64,000 nt of DNA from an uncultured Kiritimatiellota bacterium (GCA_934643865.1 CAKUCX010000014.1:1-64000); one strand, 5' to 3'. Positions 50,518 through 59,426 are shown, counted from the stretch's first letter. Notes: a model not told the origin generated them from the sequence alone. Made by a program: numbers and translations.

Positions 50518-51678
50518 ATGAACGCACGAACTGTCCTCGTCCTTGTCCGCCCCGCCTCGCATGTCCGCATGTCGGCCATCGCCCGCTTCGCCCGAAGGCA
50601 GGGCTGGCACTTGACGTTCGCAGACCGGCTCTCCCGCCTCCCGGTCGGCTGGACCGGCGACGGCGCGCTCGTGACCGTGCGCGGCGAAGGCATGGCCTCC
50701 TTCGTGGCGGGCCTGCGCCGACGACACGTCCCCGTGGTGGACCTCACCATCGACCATCCCGAGGTGAAGGTGCCGCGCGTCTGCGCGGACCACCGTGCGT
50801 GCGGACGCCTCGCCGCCGAGCATCTGCTCGCCCGCCATTTCACGCACGCCGCCTGGGTCTCCACCACCTGGAGCCATTCGCACGCGCTCCGCGCCGAGGG
50901 GTTCGCGGTCGCCTGGCGCGCGGCGACCGGCAACATGCCGCCCTGCTGGATCCTGTCCGAATCGATGGGCGCGCGCGAATTCGATGACTGGCGCCTCTTC
51001 ACACGCCATCTCGGCGGGCTGCTCGCGCGCGCCCCCAGACCGCTCGCCGTCCTCGCCTACGACGACGCGGACGCGCAGCGTGTACTCGCCGCAGCGGAAT
51101 CCGTCCGCCTCAAGGTCCCCGAGGAGGTGGCCATCGTCGGCATCGGCAACGACGAACTGGTCTGCGAGAACCAGACCGTCCCCCTCACCTCCGTCGACCA
51201 CGACATCGGGCGAACCGGGGCCGTCGGCGCCGCGCTCCTGGCGCGCATCATGTCGGCGTCCGACCGACCGTCAAAGGCAATCCCCGACCTTGTCCTCATC
51301 CGCCCGCGCGGCGTCGTTTCGCGCGCCTCGACGGACATGGTGGCCGCGCGCGATCCGCTTGTGCGCCAGGCCCTCGCCTACATGCGCGCCCACCTCGCGG
51401 CGTCCTTCGGCTCCAACGAGATCGCCCGCGCGCTCGCCGTCTCCCGCACGCGCCTCGACCGCGCCTTCGCGGCCGACCTCCGCTCCTCCGTCCAGAAGGA
51501 GCTGGCGCGCATGCGCCTCGACGAGGCCCGCCGCCTTCTCGAAAGCCCGGACGGCCCCATCGCCGAAATCGCCCGCCGCGCGGGCTTCTCGTCCCCCGCC
51601 TACCTCTCGTCCGTCTTCCGCGCGGCGACCGGCCTCTCCCCGCGCGACTACCGGAAGAGCCGGACAGCGGGAAGATGA
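50518..51678 (+). CDS. XylR-type transcriptional regulator (LacI-like sensor + AraC helix-turn-helix)
   Basis: A 386-residue transcription factor of the same architecture as the one at 21546. The N-terminal LacI/periplasmic-binding-type sensor domain (about 1-275) includes VAIVGIGNDELVCENQ and TSVDHDIGRTGAVGA. The C-terminal 100 residues carry the AraC double helix-turn-helix (SNEIARALAVSRTRLDRAF and IAEIARRAGFSSPAYLSSVF, ending in the standard GLSPRDYRKS). It lies divergent from the beta-solenoid gene and probably controls it, and, through the shared operator-like module, the HzsA-type operon. The start is the ATG seven bases after TAAACT; longer in-frame extensions run through the promoter module and are rejected. 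Confidence 0.9.
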   Translation: MNARTVLVLVRPASHVRMSAIARFARRQGWHLTFADRLSRLPVGWTGDGALVTVRGEGMASFVAGLRRRHVPVVDLTIDHPEVKVPRVCADHRACGRLAAEHLLARHFTHAAWVSTTWSHSHALRAEGFAVAWRAATGNMPPCWILSESMGAREFDDWRLFTRHLGGLLARAPRPLAVLAYDDADAQRVLAAAESVRLKVPEEVAIVGIGNDELVCENQTVPLTSVDHDIGRTGAVGAALLARIMSASDRPSKAIPDLVLIRPRGVVSRASTDMVAARDPLVRQALAYMRAHLAASFGSNEIARALAVSRTRLDRAFAADLRSSVQKELARMRLDEARRLLESPDGPIAEIARRAGFSSPAYLSSVFRAATGLSPRDYRKSRTAGR

Positions 51679-51694
51679 GGCGGCGGCCCGGGGC

Positions 51695-52669
51695 TCAATC
51701 GGCCAGGCCCAGCAGGGCCTTGGCGGCGGCAACGGGCGCGGAGAGGTCGATCTTCTTCGCACCGAAGGCCGCGCAGGATTCGGCGAAGCGGCGAAACTTG
51801 TGCGGCCCGGGCTTGAGGTTGTCGAGCACACGCACCTCGGCCGAGCCGAACGTGCAGGCCTCCGAGAGCATCCCCGTCGACTCGGCCGTCACGTAGAGCG
51901 TCCGCGCGAGCGAGACGAACGCGGGGATCGGGTTGAAGTGGTCTTCCGAGTAGAGGAGGCGGTAGTCGAAGGGGAACTCCTTCACGACGGCCTCGACCTC
52001 CGGCGGCGTGCGGCGCGACGTCGTGACCCAGAACTCGGGGACGGGTGCGTCGAGGGCGGCGGGGCGGAAGGCGGGATGGCCCTGCTCGGCGAAGACGCGC
52101 GCGAGTTCCCGGCGCATCCAGCCGGCCGTCATCGTGGAGCAGGCGTTCGGCCCGCCGACGATGACGGCGACGGCGGGGCGCGCGCCTACGGCCGGTCGGG
52201 GGTGGCGCGCGCGGAACGCCGCCGTCCCCGCCGCGTAGAAGGCCGCGTCGTTCGCGACGAGGTTGGCGGGGACGACGACGACGTTCGGCGCGGCGGGCGG
52301 GCGGTCGAAGGCGGGCGCGAGCACGCAGTCGAACGTCGCGATGCGGTAGCCGCGCGGATAGAGGACGACGCCGCATTTCGCCCCGAGGCGGCGTGCGAGC
52401 GTCTTCGCGGCGTAGAACGTGCCCGAGCCCGTGCCGAGGACGGCCGCATAGGGGCCCGCCACGGGCGTCCCCGTCGTGAAGAGGCGCGCCGTGAGGAGGC
52501 CGAGGCGGTCGAAGAGGTACGAGAGCGCCTTGCACCCCGCGCTTCTGAAGCGGACGTCGACGAGGTCGAACGCGCACCCCAGCGCGCGCGCAAACGCCTT
52601 CGACTGGTTTTCGTGCCCGGCCTTTCCGTCGGTGAGGATGAGGACCTTGCGGGACGCCATGCGGGTCAC
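51695..52669 (-). CDS. ELM1-family (mitochondrial-fission-ELM1-like) protein
   Basis: A 324-residue cytoplasmic protein resembling the ELM1/GT-B-like family of bacteria. It has the opening KVLILTDGKAGHENQSKAFA, the GTGSGTFYAAKTLARRLGAK segment, the VIVGGPNACSTM motif and the late TAESTGMLSEACTFG. Members have a glycosyltransferase-like double Rossmann fold and often sit with envelope-glycan genes; their reaction is not settled. The start is a GTG overlapping the nrnA stop as GTGA, with an ATG three codons in as the alternative. Co-expressed with nrnA. Confidence 0.82.
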   Translation of the reverse strand: MTRMASRKVLILTDGKAGHENQSKAFARALGCAFDLVDVRFRSAGCKALSYLFDRLGLLTARLFTTGTPVAGPYAAVLGTGSGTFYAAKTLARRLGAKCGVVLYPRGYRIATFDCVLAPAFDRPPAAPNVVVVPANLVANDAAFYAAGTAAFRARHPRPAVGARPAVAVIVGGPNACSTMTAGWMRRELARVFAEQGHPAFRPAALDAPVPEFWVTTSRRTPPEVEAVVKEFPFDYRLLYSEDHFNPIPAFVSLARTLYVTAESTGMLSEACTFGSAEVRVLDNLKPGPHKFRRFAESCAAFGAKKIDLSAPVAAAKALLGLAD

Positions 52670-53661
52670 CCTTTGAGCAGTTCCTTGACCGCCTTGCGCA
52701 TCTGGCGCTTCGCGACGGCCATGCCGCCCTTGATCGTGCAGCCGGCGGCGCGGCGGTGCCCGCCGCCGCCGAAGCGCGTCGCGAGCGCCGTCGCGTCCCA
52801 GGCGCCGCGCGTACGGACGGAGACACGCGTTTCGTGCGTACGGTCGGGAATCTGGTAGAAGAAGAGGGCGATCTCGTTGCGGGCGACCTGGCGGGGGATC
52901 TCGATGACGTCCTCGGCGTCCGCCTTGGAGCCGCGCACCTCGCGAAAGTCGTCGCGCGTGAGCGTGACCTCCGCGACCTTGCGGTTCTTCCAGATGTGGA
53001 GGGAGCGCCAGGCGCGGCGCTTAAGTTCCATCGCGCGCGTGTTGAAGGAGCAGTAGAGCGTGTCGTTGACGAAGGCCGTCCGCACGCCGTGCTTCAGGAG
53101 GTCGCAGGCCGTGCGGAGCGTAGCGGGCGAGGTGGAGTCGTAGGCGAAACGCCCGGTGTCCGTGACGAGCGCGACCCAGAGCGCCTCGGCGACGGCAGCA
53201 TCGATGGGCCACTCCATCCACTTCGCGAAGCGCCAGACGAGCTCGCCCGCGGCGGCGGCCGACGGATCGATGATGGAGACGGCGCCCGTCGCCTCCTCGC
53301 TCGTCGCATGGTGGTCGAAGACGAGCGTCGGCAGCTTCTCGGCGAAGGGGCGCACCTCCGGGGGCAGGCGCGCGGGCGCGGCCGCGTCGACGTAGACGAA
53401 GAGGTCGAACTTGCGGCGGCGCAGCTTGCGCAGCGGCACGAGGTCGGCGACGCCTTCGAGGAAGCCGGGCTTGCCGAGCGCGCGCACGTCGGCCGCCCCG
53501 ACGGCGTCGTGCCCTGCGGCGCGCAGGAGGCGGGCGAGGGCGATCATCGAGCCGAGCGAATCGCCGTCCGGGCTGAGATGCCCGGAAATGAGGATGCGCT
53601 TCGACTGGGCGAGCAGCTGCCTGGCCGCCTCGAAGCGCGCGCGAGTTTCCAACGTGTTCAT
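52666..53661 (-). CDS. nrnA: DHH-family oligoribonuclease / pAp phosphatase
   Basis: Degrades short RNA oligonucleotides (nanoRNA) and dephosphorylates pAp. The 331 residues show the DHH-phosphoesterase motifs GHLSPDGDSLGS, a mid-sequence FDHHAT, LVTDTGRFAYDST, and the DHHA1 substrate motif GGGGHRRAAGC. The length is normal. The ATG has no ribosome-binding site, and an extended -10 (TGGTTTAAT) lies nine bases upstream, so the leader is very short. The stop overlaps the start of the ELM1-like gene. Confidence 0.93.
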   Translation of the reverse strand: MNTLETRARFEAARQLLAQSKRILISGHLSPDGDSLGSMIALARLLRAAGHDAVGAADVRALGKPGFLEGVADLVPLRKLRRRKFDLFVYVDAAAPARLPPEVRPFAEKLPTLVFDHHATSEEATGAVSIIDPSAAAAGELVWRFAKWMEWPIDAAVAEALWVALVTDTGRFAYDSTSPATLRTACDLLKHGVRTAFVNDTLYCSFNTRAMELKRRAWRSLHIWKNRKVAEVTLTRDDFREVRGSKADAEDVIEIPRQVARNEIALFFYQIPDRTHETRVSVRTRGAWDATALATRFGGGGHRRAAGCTIKGGMAVAKRQMRKAVKELLKG

Positions 53662-53670
53662 GTGCGCTAT

Positions 53671-53679
53671 ATTAAACCA
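53671..53679 (-). promoter_or_regulatory. Extended -10 promoter of nrnA
   Basis: TGGTTTAAT on the minus strand with the hexamer at 53676-53671, nine bases before the ATG. Confidence 0.4.
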
Positions 53680-53692
53680 AAAAGATTCCCCC

Positions 53693-53722
53693 TTGACGAG
53701 GGCAAAAAAGACGTGTTAGACT
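53693..53722 (+). promoter_or_regulatory. Promoter of the RRM protein gene
   Basis: A near-consensus sigma-70-type promoter: -35 TTGACG (53693-53698), an 18-base spacer ending in TGT, and -10 TAGACT (53717-53722). It gives a leader of about 64 bases, long enough for regulation as in other small RNA-binding protein genes. Confidence 0.65.
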
Positions 53723-53792
53723 ATCCAGCACAACTCGTCCAAGGCGTGTGCCGAGGCACGATTCGTTGAAGTGATCAAGAAGGATGCAAAAG

Positions 53793-54107
53793 ATGGATAT
53801 CTACGTTGGTAACCTCGCTTATGCGACGACTGACGACGGACTCAAGGCCGCTTTCGCGGCGTATGGCGAAGTTACCTCCGCGCGCGTGGTGACCGATCGC
53901 ATGACCGGCCGCTCCAAGGGCTTCGGCTTTGTCGAAATGCCCGACCGCGCCCAGGCCCAGGCGGCGATCGACGCCCTCAACGGCCAGCCGCTCGACGGGC
54001 GCCCGATTCGCGTGAACGAGTCGCAGCCTAAGCCGCGCACCGAGCGGCGCGGCGGTTTCGGCGGTCCGCGCCGCGACCGCGGCGACCGTGGCGACACCCG
54101 CTGGTAA
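53793..54107 (+). CDS. Small RRM RNA-binding protein
   Basis: A 104-residue protein made of one RNA-recognition motif with RNP2 IYVGNL (residues 3-8) and RNP1 KGFGFVEM, followed by a short Arg/Gly-rich tail (RRGGFGGPRRDRGDRG) that would add non-specific RNA binding. Bacterial RRM proteins of this type are found in cyanobacteria, the PVC group and others and are often cold-induced. The start is the second ATG, nine bases after AAGGA; the first ATG, three codons upstream, overlaps that ribosome-binding site. A strong terminator follows, so it is a single-gene unit. Confidence 0.93.
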   Translation: MDIYVGNLAYATTDDGLKAAFAAYGEVTSARVVTDRMTGRSKGFGFVEMPDRAQAQAAIDALNGQPLDGRPIRVNESQPKPRTERRGGFGGPRRDRGDRGDTRW

Positions 54108-54131
54108 TCGAAGCGCGCATACGCGCCTATG

Positions 54132-54171
54132 CGAGAAGACCCGGCCGCAGCGGCCGGGCCTTCTCTTTTTT
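54132..54171 (+). terminator. Rho-independent terminator of the RRM gene
   Basis: Long inverted repeat GAGAAGACCCGGCCGC / GCGGCCGGGCCTTCTC directly followed by TTTTTT, 25 bases after the stop codon. Confidence 0.9.
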
Positions 54172-54187
54172 GCCTCGCCCCCACCGG

Positions 54188-55300
54188 CTACAGCCGGGCG
54201 AGCGTTTCGCGGATGGAGCGCTCACGGGCCTCGATCGCCTCGCAGAGGCGGAACTGCACGCGGGCGCGGTTGAGGTTCTGACCCGGCTGGCGCACCTTGA
54301 AATACCTGTCTCCGGCGAGGTAGTCCTGGAAGAAGCGGAGGCCCAGCTCGAACGGCAGCAGACGGATCGCGTCGTAGAGGTAGGCGCGCTCGGCGTCGGT
54401 CATGAACGAGCCGGCCTCCTTCAGGTAGCCCTTCATGAACGCGAGGAAGAGATCTTCGTCGAACGTGACCTTGCCGAGGTTCAGTTCCTCCTCGCCGGCG
54501 GGGTTGCAGATCGAGCGCACGGCGTCGCCCACGTCCACGTGCATGAGGCCGGGCGAGACGGTGTCGAGATCGATCATCGCCGTACCCTTGCCGGTGAAGT
54601 CGTCGATCATGATGTTGTTCACCTTCGGGTCGCCGTGGAACATGCGCTTCTTCAGCTCGCCGCGCGCCTCGGCGCGTTCGAGGGAGACGGCGAAGGCGCG
54701 ACGCTCCTCGATGAACTTCGCGAGGCGTCGCGCCTCCATCGAGGCGTTGAGGAGGGCGCGGGCGGCGTCCGAGGCGAGGGTGGCGTCGTACTGGGCGAGG
54801 TAGCCGCTCGTGACATGGAAGCCCGGGAGGGGGTCCTGGATGGCTGCGGGGTCCATGTCGGAGACGAGGTAGTGGAAGTGTCCGAGCGCCGCGCCGCATT
54901 CAAGCGCATGCTCGGGGCTCTGGGCCATGTCGAAGGCGTGGGCGGAGAGGACGCGCGTGATGACGCGCCACACGCCGCCCGCCTCGTCCATCGCGAAGTC
55001 CGCGCCCTCCTTCGTCTTGACGATGCGCGGCATCTGCCAGACGCGGTCGTCGCGGTCCGTCTTCGCGTCCGCCTCCAGCTTCTCGTGGCAATGGAGCGTG
55101 ATGTTGTGCATGTTCCGCATGATCGCCTCGGGCTGCGTGAACACGGAGCGGTTCATGCGCTGGAGGATCACCTGCGTCTCGGTGAAGGTGTTGCGGAAGA
55201 CGGCGAGGAACGTGTCGTTGATGTTGCCGTTTCCGAAGGGGACGATCGTGACGAGGCGTCCCTTGACGTTGAACTGGTTGACGAGGAGGGCGAGTTCCAT
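54188..55300 (-). CDS. APH-fold phosphotransferase (NahK-like sugar kinase)
   Basis: A 370-residue kinase of the aminoglycoside-phosphotransferase/choline-kinase fold. It shows the glycine-rich opening PFGNGNINDTFLAV, the catalytic loop HGDPKVNNIMIDD and the metal-binding IDLDTVSPG. Length and motifs are like N-acetylhexosamine 1-kinases, so a sugar 1-kinase role is likely but not proven. An antibiotic-resistance role is unlikely given the operon context. It has a good ribosome-binding site (AGGAAAG) and starts eight bases after the C39-like gene. Confidence 0.85.
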   Translation of the reverse strand: MELALLVNQFNVKGRLVTIVPFGNGNINDTFLAVFRNTFTETQVILQRMNRSVFTQPEAIMRNMHNITLHCHEKLEADAKTDRDDRVWQMPRIVKTKEGADFAMDEAGGVWRVITRVLSAHAFDMAQSPEHALECGAALGHFHYLVSDMDPAAIQDPLPGFHVTSGYLAQYDATLASDAARALLNASMEARRLAKFIEERRAFAVSLERAEARGELKKRMFHGDPKVNNIMIDDFTGKGTAMIDLDTVSPGLMHVDVGDAVRSICNPAGEEELNLGKVTFDEDLFLAFMKGYLKEAGSFMTDAERAYLYDAIRLLPFELGLRFFQDYLAGDRYFKVRQPGQNLNRARVQFRLCEAIEARERSIRETLARL

Positions 55301-55308
55301 GTTCTTTC

Positions 55309-56736
55309 CTAGCGAAGCGGTTTCATGTAGAGGAGGCAGTGGGAGATCGTCCACGCCCACTCGGCGGGCATGCGCTTGAGCTCGTGGCCGGCGCCCCAGG
55401 TATCCGTGTAGAGGATCTCCTTCTTCCTGTCGTTGTAGCCGATGATGAGGCGGATGTGCCCGCCCCGGGCCTGGGGGATGTCCGGCTCGGGGTAGGTGCC
55501 GAGCGTGACGCCCCAGAAGAGCGGGATGCCCTTGTTCACCTGGTCGCGGACGTCCTTCATGAAGCGCGTGAACTTCGACCGCTGCGCGCCGTTCACCTTC
55601 ATGTCGCGCAGCACCTCGGGGTCCATCGCCGCGTCGACGTCGCGGTAGCTGTAGTAGACCATGTTCCCCTCGCGGCGGATGTAGACGTCCTCGGCGATCT
55701 CCTTCTTCCTGAGCTTCTTCGCGGCCTTGTTGTAGTTCGCCACCTCCTTCACGAGCCCCGCGATGCGCTCGCCGGCGGGCTTCTCGAAGTCGCCGTAGGT
55801 AACGACGGTGGCGAGCTTGTACTTCCGTCCGATCGCCTGCACGGAATCCTTCATGCCGCGCGTGGACGTGCCCTCCTCGGCGGATGTGCCGGCGGCCTGC
55901 GCGATCTCGTGCTCGTCCACGTCCACGCCGTAGTAGCGCAGCACGCGCTCGGACGCCGCGACGGCGCAGTACCCCTTCTGCCCCTGATCCACCATTGGCA
56001 CGTTGTCGATGAAGACGTCGCCGCGCGGGTCACGGACGACGTTGTCGGCAATCTTCTTCGCGCCCTTCGCCGCGCCGGCCTCGGTCCGCCGCCCGCCGGA
56101 CGCGAGCCGCTCCGGGCCGTCCACCGCCAGGCGCACGAACCCCGGCTCGAACGTATCCTTTCTCTTCCCCTCCTGCACGTAGCTCCACGTGAGGCGCGCG
56201 ACCGTTGGGATCGCGGTCTTCGGCCACGTCTGGAACTTCTGCCGCGCGTTCTCCTTCGCGACGCGCTCCGTTTCCGCCACAGGCGGCTTCGCGCCGGCGG
56301 GCGTCAGCCGCGCGCGCACGTCCCTGACGAGCTGGAAGAACGCATCGCGCGTGATCGTCTTGTCCGTACGCACCCGGCGGCGCAGACGGTGCCCGTCCGG
56401 CGTCTCCACGACCACCTCGCGCTCGGTGCCGGCCGTCGCGAAGAGCATGAGCTCCACGCGCGCGATGCCCCCCGCCTCCCCAAAGGCGACCTTCGTCTCG
56501 TAGACGGGGATGCCGTGGTAGACGACGGCCCCGTCGAGCCGCGTGTCCGCGCCATCGCGGCTGCCGGACGTGAACTGGAAGCCCTGTCCCTCGTGCCGTT
56601 TCACGAACAGGACCGGATCCGACTTCCAGAACGCCTCCTCCGCAAGGTCCGCCCCGATGTCGTAGGCGGCGTCAGGAGCGGCGAGTGCCGCGCCTGCGAC
56701 CGCCAGCGCGGCCAGAAGAATGCCCTTTCTCGTCAT
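55309..56736 (-). CDS. Secreted C39-like cysteine peptidase
   Basis: A 475-residue exported protein with a signal peptide (MTRKGILLAALAVAGAALA), a long N-terminal region (to about 230) of unknown fold, and a papain-like peptidase_C39_2 domain. The oxyanion Gln and catalytic Cys are in VDQGQKGYCAVAA (C257), the catalytic His in GGHIRLIIGY (H427) and the Asp/Asn position in ILYTDTWG. It probably processes or turns over extracytoplasmic proteins or peptides. A strong ribosome-binding site (AGGAGGG) sets the start. The first 65 bases overlap the end of rnr in another frame, so it belongs to the rnr operon. Confidence 0.85.
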   Translation of the reverse strand: MTRKGILLAALAVAGAALAAPDAAYDIGADLAEEAFWKSDPVLFVKRHEGQGFQFTSGSRDGADTRLDGAVVYHGIPVYETKVAFGEAGGIARVELMLFATAGTEREVVVETPDGHRLRRRVRTDKTITRDAFFQLVRDVRARLTPAGAKPPVAETERVAKENARQKFQTWPKTAIPTVARLTWSYVQEGKRKDTFEPGFVRLAVDGPERLASGGRRTEAGAAKGAKKIADNVVRDPRGDVFIDNVPMVDQGQKGYCAVAASERVLRYYGVDVDEHEIAQAAGTSAEEGTSTRGMKDSVQAIGRKYKLATVVTYGDFEKPAGERIAGLVKEVANYNKAAKKLRKKEIAEDVYIRREGNMVYYSYRDVDAAMDPEVLRDMKVNGAQRSKFTRFMKDVRDQVNKGIPLFWGVTLGTYPEPDIPQARGGHIRLIIGYNDRKKEILYTDTWGAGHELKRMPAEWAWTISHCLLYMKPLR

Positions 56737-58810
56737 CGCGGTTCCCTCCTGTCTTCCCTTCGTGTTGTCGCTTCCCCTCGCCCGCGCCCCGCGCCGACGG
56801 GGCGCGGCGAACGGGGACGGGCACGAAGTCAACCAGCCGCCGGTCGAAGTCCACCTTCTCGACGCGCACCTTCAGGCGCGCGCCGACGCCCCAGGTCTTT
56901 CCGCCGCCCACGAGTTCCTCGCGCACGTCGTCCCACCGCAGGTAGGCGTTGGAGAGACGCGAGACGTGGACCATGCCGCCCACCGCAAGCGCGGGCAGGT
57001 CCACGAAGACGCCGTAGCGCGTACACTTGGAGACGACGGCGTCGAAGGCGTTCTCCGCGCCGCCCCGTTCCAGCACCATCTGCAGGTAGCGGTACTTCTT
57101 GATCTCGTCGAGCGCACGCTCGGCATCGTCCGCATTCTGCTCGCGCTCCGAACAGTGGAGCGCCGCCGCGTTGAGCCAGCCGAGGTCGAGGCGCCCGCCC
57201 TTGCCCGCGATCCAGGACGCCAGCTGGCGGTGCAGCACAAGGTCCGGGTAGCGCCGGATCGGGCTCGTGAAATGGGCATAGTACTTCTTCGCGAGGCCGA
57301 AGTGCCCGATCGCCTTCGCCGAGTAGAGCGCCCGCTTCATCGCGCGCAGCACCATCACCGAGAGGACGCCTTCAAGCGGCGAGCCCTTGATCTTCTTCAG
57401 GAACTTCGCGAGGTTCTTCTGGTTGGAGAGGTCGCCGCAGGCGATGCCGAGCTTCGCGAGGTTCGCGCGCAGGTCCTCCAGCTTCTCGGGGTCCGGCGCC
57501 TCGTGGAGGCGCGCGAGGATCTTCACGCCGCGCGTCCAGAGTTCCTTCGCGACGGCCTCGTTCGCCGCCACCATGCACTCCTCGACCAGCTGGTGCGATT
57601 CGTCGTAGGGCCGCACCGCGATGCCGGTCATCATCCCGTGCGCGTCGACCTGGATCTCGGCCTCGGGCACCTCCATGTCGAGCGCGCCCGCCGCGAAGCG
57701 GTTCTTCCGCAGCTGCTGCGCAAGTTCGTGGATGGCGTGGACGACCTTCCGCTCCGCCGGTTTCAGCTTCGGCCCCGAAACCTTCTCGCCCTTCAGCTCC
57801 GCCATCACCTGCTCGTAGGTGAAGCGCGCCTTGGAGCGGATGACGGACTTCGCGAACGCGCGCGCGATGTAGGCGCCCTTCGCGTCGAAGGTGAGGAAGG
57901 CGGAGAAGGCGAGGCGGTCCTCGCCGGGGACGAGCGAGCAGACGCCGTTCGAGAGCTGTTCGGGCAGCATCGGCACGACCTTGTCGACGAGGTAGACCGA
58001 GGTCGAGCGCCGGTACGCCTCGCGGTCGAGCGCGCTGCCGGGCGTGACGAAGTGCGAGACGTCCGCGATGTGGACACCGAGGACGCGGTTGCCCGCCTTG
58101 TCCGTCTCAAGGGAGAGCGCGTCGTCGTAGTCGCGCGCCGACTCGGGGTCGCACGTGAAGATGAACGTCTTCCGCAGGTCGAGCCGCCCGGCCGGGACGC
58201 GGCCGCGCGCCTTCGGCAGCACGCCCACGCGCTCCGCCTCGGCGACGACCTTCGGCGGGAAGGATTCGGGCAGGTCGAACTGCTTCATGACGGCGAGCGT
58301 GTCGAGGGAGGGGTCGTCCGCCGGGCCGATCACGTCCGTGATCTCGCCCTCGGGGGCGAGGCGCGGGTTCTCCCAGCGCACGAAGCGCATCACGACGCGG
58401 TCGTTCAGCCGCGCGCCGTGCGCGTCCGGCACGATGAACTCCTGGCGGAAGGCCGGCGAGAGCGGCTGCACGCGCGTGAAGCGCCCCAGCGAGGCGACCG
58501 TGCCCACGATCGAGCGCGGCGCGCGCGCGTCGATCCGCAGGATGCGCCCCTCCGGCCCCTTCTTGCCCGCGTCGCCCGCCGGGCCCTTCCGCCTGCGGCC
58601 CGCCCCCTGCGGCTTGAGCGCAATCGTCACCGTGTCGCCCACGAGGGCCGTGCCGAGGTCTTCGCGCTCGATCCACGTCGCCTCGTTCGTCTCCGGGTCG
58701 ACGAGGAAGCCCGCGCCGCTGCGCGCCATGTGCAGCTCGCCCGTCATCGTCCCCGCCGCGCGGGGCGCCTGCCCGCGCCTCGAATGTTCTCTTTTCCTGT
58801 TCATCTCCAC
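56672..58810 (-). CDS. rnr: Ribonuclease R (RNB-family exoribonuclease)
   Basis: A 3'-to-5' processive exoribonuclease that degrades structured RNA. The 712 residues contain an N-terminal cold-shock-like segment (ARSGAGFLVDPETNEATWIE), the RNB catalytic core with the metal-binding aspartates in CDPESARDYDDALSLE, the HIADVSHFV and FTSPIRRYPDLVLHRQL signatures, and a C-terminal S1 domain (YGVFVDL to RVEKVDF). The tail is Arg/Gly-rich. It is shorter than E. coli RNase R by about 100 residues, mainly at the N-terminus. The start is a GTG with AAGGG upstream; an ATG two codons in is the alternative. Confidence 0.95.
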   Translation of the reverse strand: MEMNRKREHSRRGQAPRAAGTMTGELHMARSGAGFLVDPETNEATWIEREDLGTALVGDTVTIALKPQGAGRRRKGPAGDAGKKGPEGRILRIDARAPRSIVGTVASLGRFTRVQPLSPAFRQEFIVPDAHGARLNDRVVMRFVRWENPRLAPEGEITDVIGPADDPSLDTLAVMKQFDLPESFPPKVVAEAERVGVLPKARGRVPAGRLDLRKTFIFTCDPESARDYDDALSLETDKAGNRVLGVHIADVSHFVTPGSALDREAYRRSTSVYLVDKVVPMLPEQLSNGVCSLVPGEDRLAFSAFLTFDAKGAYIARAFAKSVIRSKARFTYEQVMAELKGEKVSGPKLKPAERKVVHAIHELAQQLRKNRFAAGALDMEVPEAEIQVDAHGMMTGIAVRPYDESHQLVEECMVAANEAVAKELWTRGVKILARLHEAPDPEKLEDLRANLAKLGIACGDLSNQKNLAKFLKKIKGSPLEGVLSVMVLRAMKRALYSAKAIGHFGLAKKYYAHFTSPIRRYPDLVLHRQLASWIAGKGGRLDLGWLNAAALHCSEREQNADDAERALDEIKKYRYLQMVLERGGAENAFDAVVSKCTRYGVFVDLPALAVGGMVHVSRLSNAYLRWDDVREELVGGGKTWGVGARLKVRVEKVDFDRRLVDFVPVPVRRAPSARGAGEGKRQHEGKTGGNRDDEKGHSSGRAGGRRRGTRRS

Positions 58811-58915
58811 AAGAGTCCCTTCTGCCAGACGTGTCCGTTGGGCCTCGTCCGTAGTTTAGCACAATTCGCGCCCATGAGGGGGGCATGCCCGGCGCGGCGA
58901 AGGCGCGAAACGAAA

Positions 58916-58946
58916 CGAAGCCCGGCCAACGATGGCGCGGGCTTCG
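58916..58946 (-). terminator. Probable terminator after secG
   Basis: On the minus strand, the stem CGAAGCCCG / CGGGCTTCG with a 13-base loop is followed by TTTCGTTTC, 34 bases beyond the secG stop. The T tract is interrupted, so it is less certain than a classical terminator. Confidence 0.6.
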
Positions 58947-58979
58947 TCCTCCTCATGCCGGAACACCTTCTCCGTCGCT

Positions 58980-59426
58980 TCACTTCGCGGCGGGCGCCGC
59001 CGGCTTTTCGGCGGGCGCGGGCGCCGGTTTCTCGGCGGGTGCGGGCGGCTTCTCGGCGGGTGCGGGCGCCACCGGCTTCTCGGGAGCGGGGAGCGTCTGC
59101 TTGAGCGCTTCAGGGTCAAGGCGCAGCGGCTGCTGCGCCTCCTTCTGGGCCGGAGCCTGCTCGCCCGCCATCACGGAACCCGCGTGAGGATCGCTCTTGG
59201 AGGTGAAGCGCGCGAGCGCGAGCGTGTTGACGAGGAAGATTGCGCCCAGCCAGGCCGTCACCTTGATGAGGACGTTGCCGGCATTCGCGCCGAACACCGC
59301 CTCGCCCATGCCGCCGGCGAGGCCGCCCAGGCCGCCCTCCTTCGGCTTCTGCAGCATCACGACAAGCGCGAGCAGCAGGCACACGACGACTTCGACGACA
59401 TACAGGAACCCGATCAAGATGCTCAT
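58980..59426 (-). CDS. secG: Protein-export translocase subunit SecG
   Basis: A small inner-membrane subunit of the SecYEG channel. The 148 residues show the two transmembrane helices (about 3-24 and 52-72) and the diagnostic loop QKPKEGGLGGLAGG. Unusually, the C-terminal half is a periplasmic or cytoplasmic tail rich in Pro/Ala/Lys/Glu with repeated PAPAEKP-type units, a low-complexity extension seen in several phyla. It lies downstream of hisI on the same strand. Confidence 0.93.
   Translation of the reverse strand: MSILIGFLYVVEVVVCLLLALVVMLQKPKEGGLGGLAGGMGEAVFGANAGNVLIKVTAWLGAIFLVNTLALARFTSKSDPHAGSVMAGEQAPAQKEAQQPLRLDPEALKQTLPAPEKPVAPAPAEKPPAPAEKPAPAPAEKPAAPAAK

Noticed and set aside
54188..55300. 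Aminoglycoside resistance phosphotransferase
   Set aside because: The motifs are those of the wider APH fold; the length and the tight operon with rnr and a peptidase fit a sugar-kinase-like role better.
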